In this document: positions 4,322 through 5,389 of the stretch, piece by piece | Layout: each line of letters begins with the position of its first letter | Numbering within the stretch: the first letter of the stretch is position 1 | NCBI GenBank assembly: GCA_900321945.1 | Contig: ONXY01000123.1 | Coordinates: 1 to 5,389, forward strand | Reading direction: 5' to 3' | DNA from: an uncultured Eubacteriales bacterium | GTDB taxonomy: Bacteria; Bacillota_A; Clostridia; Christensenellales; Aristaeellaceae | Length of the DNA stretch: 5,389 nucleotides | Made by a program: the position numbers and the translations under genes | Notes under the pieces: model-generated | What the model saw: only the letters and a program-made list of their open reading frames with translations | What the model was told of the DNA's origin: nothing | Databases searched by the model: none

Positions 4322-5389
4322 TCACTCCTGCTGAAGATACTCGTAATAACCCGCCTGCAGGCTGGTCAGAAGCTCGTCGTGGTCCCCGCCGGCGGCGTAG
4401 GTCTCGTTGATCTTCCGGATCTCCTCTTCCCGCATCGGAGGCACGCAGAAGGGGCATGCCTTCAGCTTGCTGAAGGGCTCCTCCTCCAGCTGTCCGTAGG
4501 CGAAGGGCTGGAAGGTGATGTTCTTCGCGCAGTAGCAGAAGGAGGACCGGTGGTAGTACTGGCCTTTCCCGGGGTTGTAGTACAGCGGCGTGTCCGCGTC
4601 CGGGGAATCGATCTGCCGGCCCTGCCAGTCTTCCCAGATGACGAACTTGACTTTGCTGCCGCTCTTCACCTGGTTCCAGATCCACTTCATGTTGATGCCT
4701 TCCGGCGTCCTGTTCCTCTGCACCCGGATGCAGCCGTGGCTGCATTTGGTGCCCAGCTTGAACTCTGTGGAATTGTAGTTCTGCGTCCCGTCCGCGTTCT
4801 TTACGTGGGGAACCTCGTGCATCATGTCCCCGGCGTTGAAGCGGATGGCCATGTCGCAGTACAGCCGGTCGCTGATCAGGGTCCCCACCTTGCTCATCAG
4901 CAGGAACTCGCCGCTCCGCGTCTCGTTGTACGGCTGATACTTGGATCCGTTCCACATCACAAGGCCCGTGGAGCACAGCAGGGTGGTCAGCAGCTTTCCG
5001 TCCTGGAAAATGTACAGCCTCTGCGTCAGCTTGTCGACCACAATGCCCATCAGCGTGCTGGGCGTCACCTGCTTCAGATAATCCGTCCGGATATATCCGC
5101 TGACCAGCAGGTTCCACGCCTCCACCTTCGTGGCGTGGAAAGAGCTGGAGTAGCATTCCACCAGGGACCAGCCGTTATCCAGCGTCTCGATGACCCGGAC
5201 GCCCTGGGATTCGCAGGTCACCACCCCGACCTTCAGGCTCTTCTCGTCCGGTTCCCGGTACAGGTAGGTCTGTTCCTTCTCCCCGCTCTTCTTTCCGGGA
5301 TCCACCACGGTGATGGGCGCCGTCAGCATCTCCCAGACCGCCTGCTCGTCCGTGATGTCCATCGGCAGGCTCCAGTATCCCTTCTCCCC
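4322..5389 (-). CDS. L,D-transpeptidase (YkuD domain) with SH3-like and Cys-rich C-terminal domains, 5' end missing
   Basis: This cell-wall enzyme family acts outside the membrane, forming 3-3 peptidoglycan cross-links or attaching proteins or amines through a catalytic Cys. The frame is open to the window edge. The ATG at 5362 is not a credible start: it lacks a well-placed ribosome binding site and a signal peptide, and nine codons before it read GEKGYWSLP. Counting from that Met: an SH3-like region (about 18-98, LYREPDEKSLKVG...GWSLVECY...GYIRTDYLK), then the YkuD domain (about 104-244) starting GIVVDKLTQRLYIFQDGK. The domain has conserved GEFLL (151-155), His182 and S208-H-G-C211-I-R213, the catalytic motif. 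A Cys-rich tail (260-309) carries YYH (269-271), C276, C278 and CPFC (303-306) followed by PP. The final part is charged and helical. The family call is firm; the exact cross-link made is unknown. The transporter operon is convergent and probably unrelated. Confidence 0.92.
   Translation of the reverse strand, partial: GEKGYWSLPMDITDEQAVWEMLTAPITVVDPGKKSGEKEQTYLYREPDEKSLKVGVVTCESQGVRVIETLDNGWSLVECYSSSFHATKVEAWNLLVSGYIRTDYLKQVTPSTLMGIVVDKLTQRLYIFQDGKLLTTLLCSTGLVMWNGSKYQPYNETRSGEFLLMSKVGTLISDRLYCDMAIRFNAGDMMHEVPHVKNADGTQNYNSTEFKLGTKCSHGCIRVQRNRTPEGINMKWIWNQVKSGSKVKFVIWEDWQGRQIDSPDADTPLYYNPGKGQYYHRSSFCYCAKNITFQPFAYGQLEEEPFSKLKACPFCVPPMREEEIRKINETYAAGGDHDELLTSLQAGYYEYLQQE

Noticed and set aside
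4068..4334. Small + strand frame (88 codons) spanning the end of yjfF and the convergent gap
   Set aside because: It crosses the strong hairpin, lacks a good ribosome binding site and has no motif; composition shadow.
4209..5156. Second - strand frame (315 codons) overlapping the transpeptidase gene
   Set aside because: It is Arg/Gly/Gln/His-rich with no recognisable domain and runs through the terminator hairpin; the overlapping frame is clearly the real YkuD enzyme.
1..5389. Search for tRNA, CRISPR repeats, insertion sequences, attachment sites and riboswitches
   Set aside because: None was seen: no regularly spaced direct repeats, no terminal inverted repeats with a transposase, and both intergenic gaps are under 165 bases and explained by hairpins.

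Overview
The window is GC-rich bacterial chromosome with little non-coding sequence. It holds two convergent blocks. On the + strand lies the 3' part of a four-gene sugar ABC transporter operon (positions 1-4170). On the - strand lies most of a cell-wall L,D-transpeptidase gene (4322-5389, cut by the window end).

Organism: strong Shine-Dalgarno sequences (AGGAG, GGAGGTGA, AAAGGAGGG), a GTG start, and a YkuD enzyme with an SH3-like domain and a C-terminal 'YYH...C...CPxC' module suggest a GC-rich Clostridia-type Firmicute, perhaps an uncultured gut or rumen lineage such as Christensenellales. This is inference; the window has no rRNA or marker gene.

Transporter (1-4170): the order is substrate-binding protein (3' 130 codons only), double-domain ATPase, permease, permease. 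This is the order of E. coli ytfQ-ytfR-ytfT-yjfF, the galactofuranose importer of the CUT2 (ribose/galactose-type) family. Gene lengths, the PEDRK...RPISR stretch of the ATPase and distinctive permease motifs all fit. The binding protein would capture the sugar outside the membrane, the two different permeases would form the channel, and the ATPase would drive import. The last three genes overlap by 4 and 1 bases, so they are very likely translationally coupled. A perfect 13-bp hairpin followed by six Ts separates the binding-protein gene from the ATPase gene. This is the classic arrangement for making more binding protein than membrane complex. A second, weaker hairpin lies between that terminator and the ATPase start.

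Convergent gap (4171-4321): 151 bases with a very strong GC hairpin (12-13 bp). Its T-run is only on the - strand, so it mainly looks like the terminator of the transpeptidase gene; the transporter operon lacks an obvious terminator of its own.

Transpeptidase (4322-5389, -): an exported-type cell-wall enzyme with an SH3-like domain, a YkuD catalytic domain with SHGC, and a Cys-rich C-terminal module. Nothing ties it functionally to the transporter beyond adjacency. I see no clearly undescribed system here. The most interesting points are the Cys-rich tail and extra active-site cysteine of the transpeptidase, and the inter-cistronic hairpins of the transporter operon.
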